Source: CAISIP01 sp038326025
GTDB lineage: Bacteria > Pseudomonadota > Gammaproteobacteria > Burkholderiales > Burkholderiaceae_C
Assembly: GCA_038326025.1 (NCBI GenBank)
Contig: JBBQJP010000006.1
Location: 51,302-115,301, forward strand
Direction of reading: 5' to 3'
Length of the DNA: 64,000 nt
Position 1 is the first letter of the stretch; the number at the start of each line of letters is the position of its first letter. Under the pieces are notes generated by a model. That model was not told the origin of the DNA, ran no database searches, and saw nothing but the letters and a program-made list of their open reading frames with translations. The position numbers were made by a program, and so were the translations under genes. Shown here in pieces: positions 35,965-44,534 of this stretch.

Positions 35965-37578
35965 TTACTCCCACTCGATCGTCGCTGGCGGTTTGCTGCT
36001 CACGTCATAGGTTACGCGGTTGATACCCTTGACCTCGTTGATGATGCGGCCCGACACCTTCTTGAGCAGCGCGTACGGCAGCTCGGCCCAGTCGGCAGTC
36101 ATGAAGTCGCTGGTCTGCACCGCGCGCAAGGCCACGACGTATTCATAGGTGCGGCCGTCGCCCATGACGCCGACGCTTTTGACCGGCAAAAACACGGCAA
36201 ACGCCTGACTGGTCAGGTCGTACCAACTCTTGCCGGTTTCCGGATCCATGAAGGCGCGTAATTCGTCGATGAAGATCGCATCGGCCTGGCGCAGCATCTC
36301 GGCGTATTCGCGCTTGACCTCGCCCAGAATGCGCACGCCCAGGCCGGGGCCGGGGAATGGGTGGCGATACACCATGGCATGGGGCAAACCCAGCGCAACG
36401 CCGAGTTCGCGCACTTCATCCTTGAACAGCTCGCGCAGTGGCTCGAGCAGTTTAAGGCCCAGTTGCTCGGGCAGGCCGCCAACGTTGTGGTGGCTCTTGA
36501 TCGACATCGCCTTCTTGTTCTTGGCGCCGCCCGATTCGATGACGTCAGGGTAGATCGTGCCCTGGGCCAGCCAGGCCACATGGCGGGCATGGTCGTTCTT
36601 GAGCTTTTCGGCCTCGGCCTTGAACACCTCGACAAATTCACGGCCGATGATCTTGCGTTTGGCCTCGGGCTCGTTAACGCCGGCCAGATGGCCCAGAAAC
36701 TGGGCTTCGGCGTCGACCCGCACCACCTTGGCGTGCAGCTTGCCGACGAACATCTCCATCACCATGTCGCCCTCATGCAAGCGCAGCAGGCCGTGGTCGA
36801 CAAACACGCAGGTGAGCTGGTCGCCGATGGCACGGTGGATCAGCGCGGCAGCAACCGACGAGTCGACACCGCCGGACAAGCCCAGGATGACTTCTTCGTC
36901 ACCCACCTGTTCACGGATCTTTGCCACCGCCTCCGAGATGTAGTCACCCATGATCCAGTCAGCCCGGGTGCCGCAGATATCCAGAACGAAACGCTCCAGG
37001 ATGGCGGCACCCCGCTTGGTGTGCGTGACCTCGGGGTGGAATTGCACGCCATAGAAGCGCCGCTCCTCGTCTGCCATGCCGGCGACCGGGCAACTGTCGG
37101 TGCTGGCCATCAGGTGGAAACCCGGCGGCATCTCGGTGACCTTGTCACCATGGCTCATCCAGACCTGCAACATGCCGTGGCCCATCGGCGTGGCGTAGTC
37201 CTGTATGCCTTCAAGCAATTTCGTATGCCCGTGGGCGCGTACGTCGGCATGACCGAATTCACGCTTGTGGCTTGGCGCAACGATTCCGCCGAGTTGCACC
37301 GCCATAGCGAACATGCCATAACAAATACCCAGCACCGGAACGCCCAGCTCGAACACCAGCTGCGGCGCGCGCAGGTCGTGCGCCTCGTAGGTGCTGGCAT
37401 GGCTACCGGACAGGATGACGCCTTTGAGATTGCCGTCGCGCGCATACTCGCGCACCCAGTCGTTACCGACGTCACAAGGTACAACCTCGCAGAACACGTG
37501 CGCTTCGCGCACACGACGCGCAATCAGCTGGGTGACCTGGGAGCCGAAATCGAGAATCAATATCTTCTGGTGCAACAT
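35965..37578 (-). CDS. guaA: GMP synthase (glutamine-hydrolysing)
   Basis: This 537-residue enzyme converts XMP to GMP with glutamine and ATP. It has an N-terminal class I glutamine amidotransferase with nucleophile Cys in LGICYGM (about residue 84), the ATP pyrophosphatase loop LSGGVDSSVAAALIHRA (about 236), and the C-terminal dimerisation domain ending in KPPATIEWE. It follows guaB by 177 bases on the same strand, the usual guaBA arrangement. The gap contains a GC-rich junction repeat and a long ATGA-linked frame. Confidence 0.98.
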   Translation of the reverse strand: MLHQKILILDFGSQVTQLIARRVREAHVFCEVVPCDVGNDWVREYARDGNLKGVILSGSHASTYEAHDLRAPQLVFELGVPVLGICYGMFAMAVQLGGIVAPSHKREFGHADVRAHGHTKLLEGIQDYATPMGHGMLQVWMSHGDKVTEMPPGFHLMASTDSCPVAGMADEERRFYGVQFHPEVTHTKRGAAILERFVLDICGTRADWIMGDYISEAVAKIREQVGDEEVILGLSGGVDSSVAAALIHRAIGDQLTCVFVDHGLLRLHEGDMVMEMFVGKLHAKVVRVDAEAQFLGHLAGVNEPEAKRKIIGREFVEVFKAEAEKLKNDHARHVAWLAQGTIYPDVIESGGAKNKKAMSIKSHHNVGGLPEQLGLKLLEPLRELFKDEVRELGVALGLPHAMVYRHPFPGPGLGVRILGEVKREYAEMLRQADAIFIDELRAFMDPETGKSWYDLTSQAFAVFLPVKSVGVMGDGRTYEYVVALRAVQTSDFMTADWAELPYALLKKVSGRIINEVKGINRVTYDVSSKPPATIEWE

Positions 37579-37588
37579 GGGATCTTCG

Positions 37589-37759
37589 CTACTTACGTTG
37601 GGAGGTACTGTCTAACTGCCGTGCAACTCTCCGCCGATCCGCACCAAGTCTCACGACGTGCGGCGAAGCCAAAATCAGCCCCTCCGGGGGCAGCGCAGTA
37701 ATTGCGCCGTCGGCCTCGCGCCGACGCCGGGGCAGTGACAAGCGTGGGGGCCACATCAT
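37589..37759 (-). repeat. GC-rich guaB/guaA junction element with 56-codon frame
   Basis: The element begins at the guaB stop (ATGA at 37756-37759) with GTGGCCCCCACGC and contains a GGCGTCGGC/GCCGAC-type inverted stretch, GCTGCCCCCGGAGGGGC and TTGGCTTCGCC. These blocks resemble dispersed intergenic sequence I remember from Comamonadaceae, which is recall, not a search. It is entirely open in one frame (56 codons) and ends 10 bases before guaA. The frame's product is Arg/Pro-rich and unlikely to be a true protein. Confidence 0.5.
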
Positions 37760-39225
37760 TCAGCGCGGTAGTTCGGCGCTTCCTTGGTGATCTGCACGTC
37801 GTGCACATGGCTTTCGCGAATGCCGGCCGCCGTAATTTCGACGAATTCGGCACGCTCCTGCATGTCGGCAATCGTGCCGCAACCGCAGTAGCCCATGCTG
37901 GCGCGAACGCCACCCGACATCTGGTACACGATGGAAACCATCGAGCCTTTGTACGGAACACGGCCCTCGATGCCTTCAGGCACCAGCTTGTCGGCATTCG
38001 GGTTGCCCGTGGTGGCTTCCTGGAAATACCGGTCGGCACTGCCTTGTTGCATCGCGCCGATCGAGCCCATGCCGCGGTAACTCTTGTAGCTGCGGCCCTG
38101 GTACAGGATGACTTCGCCCGGCGCCTCTTCGGTGCCGGCGAACATGCCGCCCATCATGACCGTGCTGGCACCTGCCGCAATGGCTTTGGCGATGTCACCG
38201 CTGTAACGGATACCACCATCGGCGATCAACGGCACACCGCTGCCCTTGAGCGCGGTGGCCACACTGTCGATGGCCATGATCTGCGGCACGCCCACTCCGG
38301 CGACGATACGCGTGGTGCAAATGGAACCGGGGCCGATGCCGACTTTGACAGCGTCAGCGCCTGCTTCGACCAGGGCCAATGCCGCCGCACCGGTGGCGAT
38401 ATTGCCACCCACCACATCAATCTGCGGATAGTTGCGTTTGACCCAGCGCACCCGTTCGATCACACCGTGGCTGTGGCCGTGGGCGGTGTCCACGACGATG
38501 GCGTCGACACCGGCGCGCACCAGTGCCTCGACACGTTCCTCGGTACCCTCGCCCACCCCTACCGCCGCACCCACGCGCAACTTGCCCAGCGCATCGCGCG
38601 CAGCGTTCGGGAAACTGGTTTGCTTGGTGATGTCCTTGACGGTGATAAGGCCCTTGAGTTCGAAGGCATCATTGACCACCAGCAATCGTTCAAGCTTGAA
38701 TTTGTTGAGCAGCGCCTTGGCCTCTGCCAGCGTGGTGCCGTCGGGCACGGTGACCAGCTTCTCGCGCGGCGTCATGATGGAGCTGACTGGCGCGTCGTAA
38801 CGGGTCTCGAAGCGCAAATCGCGGCCGGTGATGATGCCCACCACCTTGCCGCCATCACAGACCGGGAAACCGGACACGCCAAGTTGCTCTGACAGGTCCA
38901 TCACCTGGCGCACGGTATGGGTCGGGGTGACGGTCACCGGGTCGCGTAGCACGCCGGATTCATAACGCTTGACCTTGGCCACCTGGGCCGCCTGCTCCTT
39001 GGGCGTCAGGTTCTTGTGCACGATGCCCATACCGCCCTCCTGGGCGATGGCAATTGCCAACCGGGCCTCGGTGACGGTGTCCATCGCGGCCGAAACCAAA
39101 GGCAGGTTCAGCCGGATGTTGCGGGAGAAGGAAGTTGCGAGGGAAGTGTCCTTGGGAAGGACTTGGGAGAACGCCGGAACCAACAACACATCGTCGAAGG
39201 TCAGCGCTTTGCCGAGCAGGCGCAT
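37756..39225 (-). CDS. guaB: inosine-5'-monophosphate dehydrogenase
   Basis: This 489-residue enzyme oxidises IMP to XMP with NAD+. The barrel begins LTFDDVLLVPAFS, two CBS domains are inserted at about residues 95-205, and the catalytic Cys is in GIGPGSICTTR (about 302). The ATG at 39223-39225 is chosen because longer frame sequence has no similarity. It is the first gene of guaBA and lies head-to-head with the DUF4124 gene 66 bases away. Confidence 0.97.
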   Translation of the reverse strand: MRLLGKALTFDDVLLVPAFSQVLPKDTSLATSFSRNIRLNLPLVSAAMDTVTEARLAIAIAQEGGMGIVHKNLTPKEQAAQVAKVKRYESGVLRDPVTVTPTHTVRQVMDLSEQLGVSGFPVCDGGKVVGIITGRDLRFETRYDAPVSSIMTPREKLVTVPDGTTLAEAKALLNKFKLERLLVVNDAFELKGLITVKDITKQTSFPNAARDALGKLRVGAAVGVGEGTEERVEALVRAGVDAIVVDTAHGHSHGVIERVRWVKRNYPQIDVVGGNIATGAAALALVEAGADAVKVGIGPGSICTTRIVAGVGVPQIMAIDSVATALKGSGVPLIADGGIRYSGDIAKAIAAGASTVMMGGMFAGTEEAPGEVILYQGRSYKSYRGMGSIGAMQQGSADRYFQEATTGNPNADKLVPEGIEGRVPYKGSMVSIVYQMSGGVRASMGYCGCGTIADMQERAEFVEITAAGIRESHVHDVQITKEAPNYRAE

Positions 39226-39291
39226 GTCAAAGCTCCAAATGAGGAAATTGTACCCGTCGCCAGGGCCTGTCTTCGGCGGTAAACTGCGGCC

Positions 39292-39780
39292 ATGCAGCTG
39301 ATTCGCACACTTTTTATCGCCGTCCTGAGTCTTTCCTGCCTGGCGGCACAGGCGCAGTGGCAATGGGTCGACAACGCAGGGCGCAAGGTTTTCAGCGACC
39401 AGCCGCCGCCTTCGGACATCCCGGCCAAAAACATCGTGAAACAGCCCGGTAAGGCGACGCTGAGCCTGGCTGCCGCGCCGGCAGCACCGGCTTCTGCCAG
39501 CGTGGCTGCGCCACAGTTGTCGGCCGAGGACAAGGAACTCGTCGCGAAGAAGAAAAAGGCCGAAGCCGACGCCCTGGCGCGCATCAAGGAAGAATCGGAC
39601 AGCCTGGCCAAGATCAAGGCCACGAATTGCGAGAAGGCCAAGGCCAATCAGGCTTTGCTCGACTCCGGCGTGCGCATGGCGGTGACCAATGCCAAAGGCG
39701 AGCGTGAATTCCTCGACGACGCCGCCCGCAAGAACGAGGCGCAACGTACGCGCACGGCGGTCGAAACCAACTGCAAATAA
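39292..39780 (+). CDS. DUF4124 exported protein
   Basis: The 162-residue protein has a signal peptide (hydrophobic residues 4-20, cleavage near AAQAQ) and a DUF4124 start WQWVDNAGRKVFSDQPPP. A long Ala/Lys/Glu-rich helical region follows (about residues 75-150). Periplasmic or envelope-associated location is likely; no enzyme function is known. It is common beside guaBA in related bacteria (from memory). Confidence 0.85.
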   Translation: MQLIRTLFIAVLSLSCLAAQAQWQWVDNAGRKVFSDQPPPSDIPAKNIVKQPGKATLSLAAAPAAPASASVAAPQLSAEDKELVAKKKKAEADALARIKEESDSLAKIKATNCEKAKANQALLDSGVRMAVTNAKGEREFLDDAARKNEAQRTRTAVETNCK

Positions 39781-39797
39781 ATCGCGCGTTCGCCCGA

Positions 39798-40145
39798 TCA
39801 ATAACCAGCCTTGGCGCCCGGTCGCCGGCGTGCAAACAAGCCCGCGCCGCGCGCCCCCTGCGCTTCAAAACGGGTGCGGCGCGCAACTTTGGGGTCGACC
39901 CGCAGCGGCCGGTAGATCTCGACCCGATCGCCATTTCGCAGAAGCTGATCGGGCCCGGTCTTCTGGCTCCAGATTCCCAGTGAAAGTTCTGCCCCGGCCA
40001 GTTCCGGGAAGAGGGTCATCAGGTCACTGGCGCGCACCGCATCAAGGGCCGTGGCACCCGTGACCAAATCAAGAACCACCTCCTGTACACGACGCGGTCC
40101 GGGCGAATACGCGACGGTGACCTGTAGCATGCCTTCAGCCGCCAT
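39798..40145 (-). CDS. rnfH: RnfH family protein
   Basis: The 115-residue product has a beta-grasp RnfH-type domain (residues 5-95: VTVAYSP, GIWSQKTGPDQLLRNGDRVEIYRPL) and a basic Arg/Gly-rich tail. Despite its name, this family is widespread without rnf genes and has no firm biochemical role; pairing with ratA is the usual context. It overlaps ratA by 11 bases and is co-translated with it. It is convergent with the DUF4124 gene. Confidence 0.9.
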   Translation of the reverse strand: MAAEGMLQVTVAYSPGPRRVQEVVLDLVTGATALDAVRASDLMTLFPELAGAELSLGIWSQKTGPDQLLRNGDRVEIYRPLRVDPKVARRTRFEAQGARGAGLFARRRPGAKAGY

Positions 40146-40578
40146 ATACCTGGCCGGCGCGCTTTACGAAGGCATCGACCAGCGAGGCGGCGATGCGATC
40201 GAACACCGGCCCCACCAGTTTGCCCAGCGTTGCGTTGTCGAATCCGTAATTGAGGTTGAGCTCGACCCGGCAAGCGCGCTGGCTGCCGTCGCCCAATGCA
40301 ACAAAACGCCAGTGACCATCGAGCTTGGAAAAAGGTCCCTTGATCAGCGCCATGTCGACCGCCTGCGCGGGCGTGTGGGTGTTACGTGTCGTGAAAGTCT
40401 GGCGTACTGCACCGATGGCGATACCGATTTCGGCGGTCATTCCTCCATCATCCTCTTCGAGCACGCGCGCGTGATCACACCAGGGAAGAAACTGCGGATA
40501 CGATGCCACATCGGTGACGAGCGCATACATTTCCTCAGGGTGATACCAGATCAGAACCGACTTGCTGACTGTTTTCAT
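40135..40578 (-). CDS. ratA: RatA-like SRPBCC (START-fold) protein
   Basis: This 147-residue protein has the polyketide-cyclase/START-like fold: it starts MKTVSKSVLIWYHPEEMYAL, has VASYPQFLPWCDHARVLE and ends with LVDAFVKRAGQVYG. In E. coli RatA is reported to block ribosome subunit joining, while related Coq10 proteins bind ubiquinone, so either role is possible. The ATG at 40576-40578 matches family starts. A TACAAT-like -10 lies about 21 bases upstream on this strand. It is divergent from smpB, 68 bases away. Confidence 0.9.
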   Translation of the reverse strand: MKTVSKSVLIWYHPEEMYALVTDVASYPQFLPWCDHARVLEEDDGGMTAEIGIAIGAVRQTFTTRNTHTPAQAVDMALIKGPFSKLDGHWRFVALGDGSQRACRVELNLNYGFDNATLGKLVGPVFDRIAASLVDAFVKRAGQVYGG

Positions 40579-40646
40579 AGAATGCAGGGCTGCGCAGGAT
40601 TGTAGACAAGCCTTGTTCGCACGATCGACAACCCCATCTTGCATCC

Positions 40647-41132
40647 ATGGCTAAAAAATCTGAATCCACCGCACAAAAGCCCGCGCGTATCGCCGACAAC
40701 AAAAAGGCGGCCTACAACTACTTCTTTGAAGAGCGCTTTGAGGCCGGTCTCGCGCTCGAGGGCTGGGAGGTCAAGTCGCTGCGCGCCGGCAAGGTCCAAC
40801 TGACCGACGGTTATGTCGTGATACGCAATGGTGAACTGTTCCTTATCGGTTGCCAGATCAATCCGCTGGGAACCGCCTCGACGCACATCAGTCCGGACAA
40901 CGTGCGCACCAAGAAATTGCTGCTGCACAAGGAAGAGATCAAGCGATTGATCGGCAAGATCGAGCAAAAAGGTTATACCCTGGTGCCGATCAACCTGCAC
41001 TGGAAGGCCGGCAAGGTGAAGTGCGACATTGCGCTGGCCAAGGGCAAGGCCGAACACGACAAGCGCGACGTCATCAAGGACCGTGAAGGCAAGCGCGAAG
41101 TCGAACGTGCGATGAAGTCGCGCCACAAGTAG
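40647..41132 (+). CDS. smpB: SsrA-binding protein SmpB
   Basis: This 161-residue RNA-binding protein brings tmRNA to stalled ribosomes for trans-translation. The beta-barrel carries YNYFFEERFEAGLALEGWEVKSLR and GTASTHISPDNVRTKKLL, and the basic C-terminal tail (KDREGKREVERAMKSRHK region) is the part that enters the mRNA channel. Length is usual. A bidirectional terminator follows at 41160-41190. The tmRNA gene is not visible here. Confidence 0.97.
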   Translation: MAKKSESTAQKPARIADNKKAAYNYFFEERFEAGLALEGWEVKSLRAGKVQLTDGYVVIRNGELFLIGCQINPLGTASTHISPDNVRTKKLLLHKEEIKRLIGKIEQKGYTLVPINLHWKAGKVKCDIALAKGKAEHDKRDVIKDREGKREVERAMKSRHK

Positions 41133-41159
41133 ACAGCCGGCGCTGACGTAAAAGGAAAA

Positions 41160-41190
41160 GGGCCGGTGCGCACGCAAGTGCCACCGGCCC
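41160..41190. terminator. bidirectional intrinsic terminator between smpB and typA
   Basis: GGGCCGGTG (41160-41168) pairs with CACCGGCCC (41182-41190), a perfect 9-bp stem. On the minus strand the stem is followed by TTTTCCTTTT, a strong terminator for typA; on the plus strand by GATACTTTTC, weaker, for smpB. Two other hairpins follow, 41204-41233 and 41235-41249 (GTCCCG/CGGGAC then CTTTTT). Confidence 0.8.
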
Positions 41191-41254
41191 GATACTTTTC
41201 AGCGACCGTCAAACAAATGTCGGCTTGACGGTCAGTCCCGTGCCGGGACCTTTT

Positions 41255-43087
41255 TCAGATCGATTCGCGACCCGCACGCTTGCGCTCGTGCTCCTTCAAG
41301 TGGCGCTTGCGCAACCGGATGCTCTTTGGTGTGATCTCGACGAGTTCGTCTTCCTCGATGAATTCAACCGCGTATTCCAGCGTGAGCTGGATCGGCGGCG
41401 TGATCTTGATGGCGTCTTCCTTGCCGCTGACACGGAAGTTGGTCAACTGCTTCATGCGCACGGCATTGACGATCAGGTCGTTATCGCGGCTATGGATGCC
41501 AACGATCATGCCCTCATACACCGGATCGCCGGCCTTGACGAACATGCGGCCACGGTCGTCGAGCTTGCCCAGCGCGTAGGTGACGATCTCGCCATCGTCC
41601 ATGCTGATCAGCACGCCGCTCTTGCGGCTTTCGATATCGCCGCGGTAAGCCTCATATCCGTCGAAGATGTTGCTGGCAAGACCGGTGCCGCGCGTCAGGT
41701 TCAGGAACTCGTTCTGGAATCCGATCAGGCCCCGTGCCGGAATACGGTATTCCAGGCGAACCCGGCCGCGGCCGTCCGGTTCCATATTGACCAGATCGCC
41801 CCTGCGCAGGCCCAGCGCCTGCATGACACCGCCCTGGTGGCCTTCTTCAATGTCCACCGTCAGCATTTCGATAGGCTCATGCTTCTCGCCATCCACCAGA
41901 CGAAACACCACACGCGGCTTGGACACCGCCAGCTCGTAGCCTTCACGGCGCATGTTTTCCAGCAAGATGGTCAGGTGCAGCTCGCCACGGCCGCTGACCT
42001 CATAGATACCGTCTTCGTCGGTATCGACAACGCGCAGCGCCACGTTGGCCTGCAATTCGCGGTCAAGACGATCGCGCAACTGACGGCTGGTAACAAATTT
42101 GCCTTCGCGACCCGCCAATGGCGAGTTGTTGACGCAAAAATTCATCGTCAGCGTGGGCTCGTCGATCGAGAGCATCGGCAACGGGGCCGGATTGAGCGGA
42201 TCGGTCAGCGTAACGCCAATGCCCACCTGCTCGATGCCGCTGACCAGCACGATGTCGCCAGGACCCGCGTCGGTGGCGGCAATACGCTCCAGGCCTTCGA
42301 ACTTCAGGATCTGCTGCACCTTGGCCTTGCTCGACTTGCCCTGGGCACCTTCCATCACCAGCACTTCCTGGTTGATACGCAAAGTGCCCTGGCTGATACG
42401 GCCCACGCCGATGCGTCCGACATAAGTGGAATAGTCCAGCGAGCTGATCTGCAATTGCAGCGGAGCGGCGGGATCGCCCTTGTTGGCCGGCACATGCGTC
42501 AGGACGGTGTCAAACAGCGGCGCCAAGTCCTTGCCCCATTGCTCACCCGCCGCGCCCTCCTCCATTGCGGCCCAGCCATTGAGGCCTGACGCATACACCA
42601 CCGGGAAATCGAGCTGTTCCTCGGTCGCACCGAGTTTGTCGAACAGATCGAAAGCAGCATTGATCACATAGTCGGGTCGCGCACCCGGTCGGTCAACCTT
42701 GTTGACGACAACGATCGGCTTGAGGCCCAGCGCCAGCGCCTTCTTGGTCACGAAGCGGGTCTGCGGCATCGGGCCTTCGACGGCGTCGATCAGCAGCATC
42801 ACGCCGTCGACCATCGACAGGGCGCGCTCGACCTCACCACCAAAGTCCGCGTGGCCGGGGGTGTCGACGATGTTGATGTGCGTTTCTTTCCAGTCCACCG
42901 CGCAGTTCTTCGCCAGGATGGTGATGCCGCGTTCCTTTTCCAGGTCGTTGCTGTCCATCACGCGCTCGGCCACTTTTTCGTTCGCGCGGAAGGTTCCACT
43001 CTGGCGCAGCAGCATGTCCACCAGGGTGGTTTTGCCGTGGTCGACGTGGGCAATGATGGCGATGTTGCGAATCTGTTTATAGCTCAT
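41255..43087 (-). CDS. typA: translational GTPase TypA/BipA
   Basis: This 610-residue ribosome-associated GTPase has the G1 loop IAHVDHGKTTLVD, G3 DTPGHADFGGEVERAL and G4 NKVDRPGA, plus elongation-factor-like domains II, III and V and the BipA-specific C-terminal domain. It helps 50S assembly and stress or cold responses. The ATG at 43085-43087 starts the family sequence MSYKQIRNIAII. It is 10 bases after truB and likely shares its transcript. Confidence 0.97.
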   Translation of the reverse strand: MSYKQIRNIAIIAHVDHGKTTLVDMLLRQSGTFRANEKVAERVMDSNDLEKERGITILAKNCAVDWKETHINIVDTPGHADFGGEVERALSMVDGVMLLIDAVEGPMPQTRFVTKKALALGLKPIVVVNKVDRPGARPDYVINAAFDLFDKLGATEEQLDFPVVYASGLNGWAAMEEGAAGEQWGKDLAPLFDTVLTHVPANKGDPAAPLQLQISSLDYSTYVGRIGVGRISQGTLRINQEVLVMEGAQGKSSKAKVQQILKFEGLERIAATDAGPGDIVLVSGIEQVGIGVTLTDPLNPAPLPMLSIDEPTLTMNFCVNNSPLAGREGKFVTSRQLRDRLDRELQANVALRVVDTDEDGIYEVSGRGELHLTILLENMRREGYELAVSKPRVVFRLVDGEKHEPIEMLTVDIEEGHQGGVMQALGLRRGDLVNMEPDGRGRVRLEYRIPARGLIGFQNEFLNLTRGTGLASNIFDGYEAYRGDIESRKSGVLISMDDGEIVTYALGKLDDRGRMFVKAGDPVYEGMIVGIHSRDNDLIVNAVRMKQLTNFRVSGKEDAIKITPPIQLTLEYAVEFIEEDELVEITPKSIRLRKRHLKEHERKRAGRESI

Positions 43088-43097
43088 GGTTCTCTTT

Positions 43098-44078
43098 TCA
43101 AGTAATCGGGTTTGACGCAGTTCGCGCAAGAATCTGTTCTATATCGGTCGGGCTCAGCAGTCGGTCCGGTATCAATTCGCCGGCCACCACATGGGCCGTT
43201 CCCAGCAAGGCATGGGGCTGCAGACCGAACACGGCGACCTGCGGGTTGTCTGGCCATTTGCCTCGTCGGCGCACACCGCTGAGGAACCGCCCCGCATCGT
43301 CGGGCTCGAGCAGAATCTGCCCGTGGCCCGCCAGAAGATCCTCGACCGGGCGCAGCGCCTGCAAGCGATCTTCGTCGGGCCAGGCTTCAATCTGTGGCAG
43401 CGTCACACACTCGGCAATACCGAAGCCACCGGTCTCGACCCGGCGCAAATGCGTCAGGTGCGCTCCACAACCCAGGGCCTCGCCGATGTCTTCGGCCAGC
43501 GTTCGAATATACGTACCCTTGCTGCAACGCACCTGCAAACGCAGCGACTGCACATCGCCATCGGCCGCCAGCGCTAGCGTGAGTTCGCGAATATGTACGG
43601 TGCGCGCCTCGCGCTCCACCTCGATGCCAGCCCGTGCGTACTCGTACAGGGGACGGCCGTCTTTCTTCAGTGCACTGTGCATTGGCGGGACCTGGCGAAT
43701 CTCGCCCTGGAACTGCGCACGCACCCGCTCCAGATCTTCTGCGCCCACCTGTACCGGCCGACGCTGCAACATCTCGCCTTCCGCATCGCCGGTGCTCGTC
43801 GTAACGCCCAACAAAGCGATGGCCTCATACGACTTGTCGGCGTCAAGATGCAATTGGCTGAATTTGGTGGCGGCACCAAAACACAGCGGCAACACGCCAG
43901 TGGCCAAAGGATCCAGCGTGCCGGTATGGCCGGCCTTCTCGGCGCGCAGCAACCATTTCACCTTTTGCAAGGCCTGATTGCTGGACAGTCCGAGCGGCTT
44001 GTCCAGCAGCACGAGGCCGTGCACCGGTCGGCGCACGACTTTGCGGCTGTTTGACGCTTGATCCAATCTGTTTCCCAT
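43098..44078 (-). CDS. truB: tRNA pseudouridine-55 synthase
   Basis: The 326-residue enzyme makes pseudouridine 55 in tRNA T-loops. The fold begins GLVLLDKPLGLSSNQAL and the catalytic Asp is in AGHTGTLDPLATGVLP (about residue 54); a C-terminal extension follows the core. A TTG at 44103-44105 could start a longer form, but ATG at 44076-44078 is preferred. It lies between rbfA and typA, a common order in this operon. Confidence 0.96.
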   Translation of the reverse strand: MGNRLDQASNSRKVVRRPVHGLVLLDKPLGLSSNQALQKVKWLLRAEKAGHTGTLDPLATGVLPLCFGAATKFSQLHLDADKSYEAIALLGVTTSTGDAEGEMLQRRPVQVGAEDLERVRAQFQGEIRQVPPMHSALKKDGRPLYEYARAGIEVEREARTVHIRELTLALAADGDVQSLRLQVRCSKGTYIRTLAEDIGEALGCGAHLTHLRRVETGGFGIAECVTLPQIEAWPDEDRLQALRPVEDLLAGHGQILLEPDDAGRFLSGVRRRGKWPDNPQVAVFGLQPHALLGTAHVVAGELIPDRLLSPTDIEQILARTASNPIT

Positions 44079-44132
44079 ACGCTGGCTCTGACGGACAGCG
44101 CCCAATCGGAATTGGAAACTGACCAGTCTTGA

Positions 44133-44504
44133 TCAGTCCTCGTTCTTGGAGCGCGAGGCAACAGCCTGCGCGATCAACGCATTCATGTCGGCCGCACGCT
44201 CGGTGGTGCGGTCGAATACGAAATGCAGGGTGGGTACGGTGTGGATATGCAGGCGCTTGAACAATCCGGCACGCAAAAAACCGGCCGCCTGGGTCAAACC
44301 GGCCTGTGTTGTCACCGGATCGCCCTGCAGCAGACTGAAAAACACCTTGGCATGTGCATAGTCCGGTGTCACCTCGACTGCCTGGATCGTCACCATGCCC
44401 ACCCGCGGATCCTTCAACTCGCGCGCGATCAGTTCCGTCAGATCACGCTGGATCTGATCGGCCACCTTGAAGGCGCGGTTGGGGGTTGCGGATTTGCGCA
44501 CCAT
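44133..44504 (-). CDS. rbfA: ribosome-binding factor A
   Basis: This 123-residue KH-type protein assists 16S rRNA maturation on the 30S subunit. It begins MVRKSATPNRAFKVADQIQR and has LKDPRVGMVTIQAVEVTPDY with the later HTVPTLHFVFD. It lies 30 bases after infB and 54 bases before truB. Confidence 0.96.
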   Translation of the reverse strand: MVRKSATPNRAFKVADQIQRDLTELIARELKDPRVGMVTIQAVEVTPDYAHAKVFFSLLQGDPVTTQAGLTQAAGFLRAGLFKRLHIHTVPTLHFVFDRTTERAADMNALIAQAVASRSKNED

Positions 44505-44534
44505 GTCGATATCGTCAGTTGAGCCAAACGCCGC

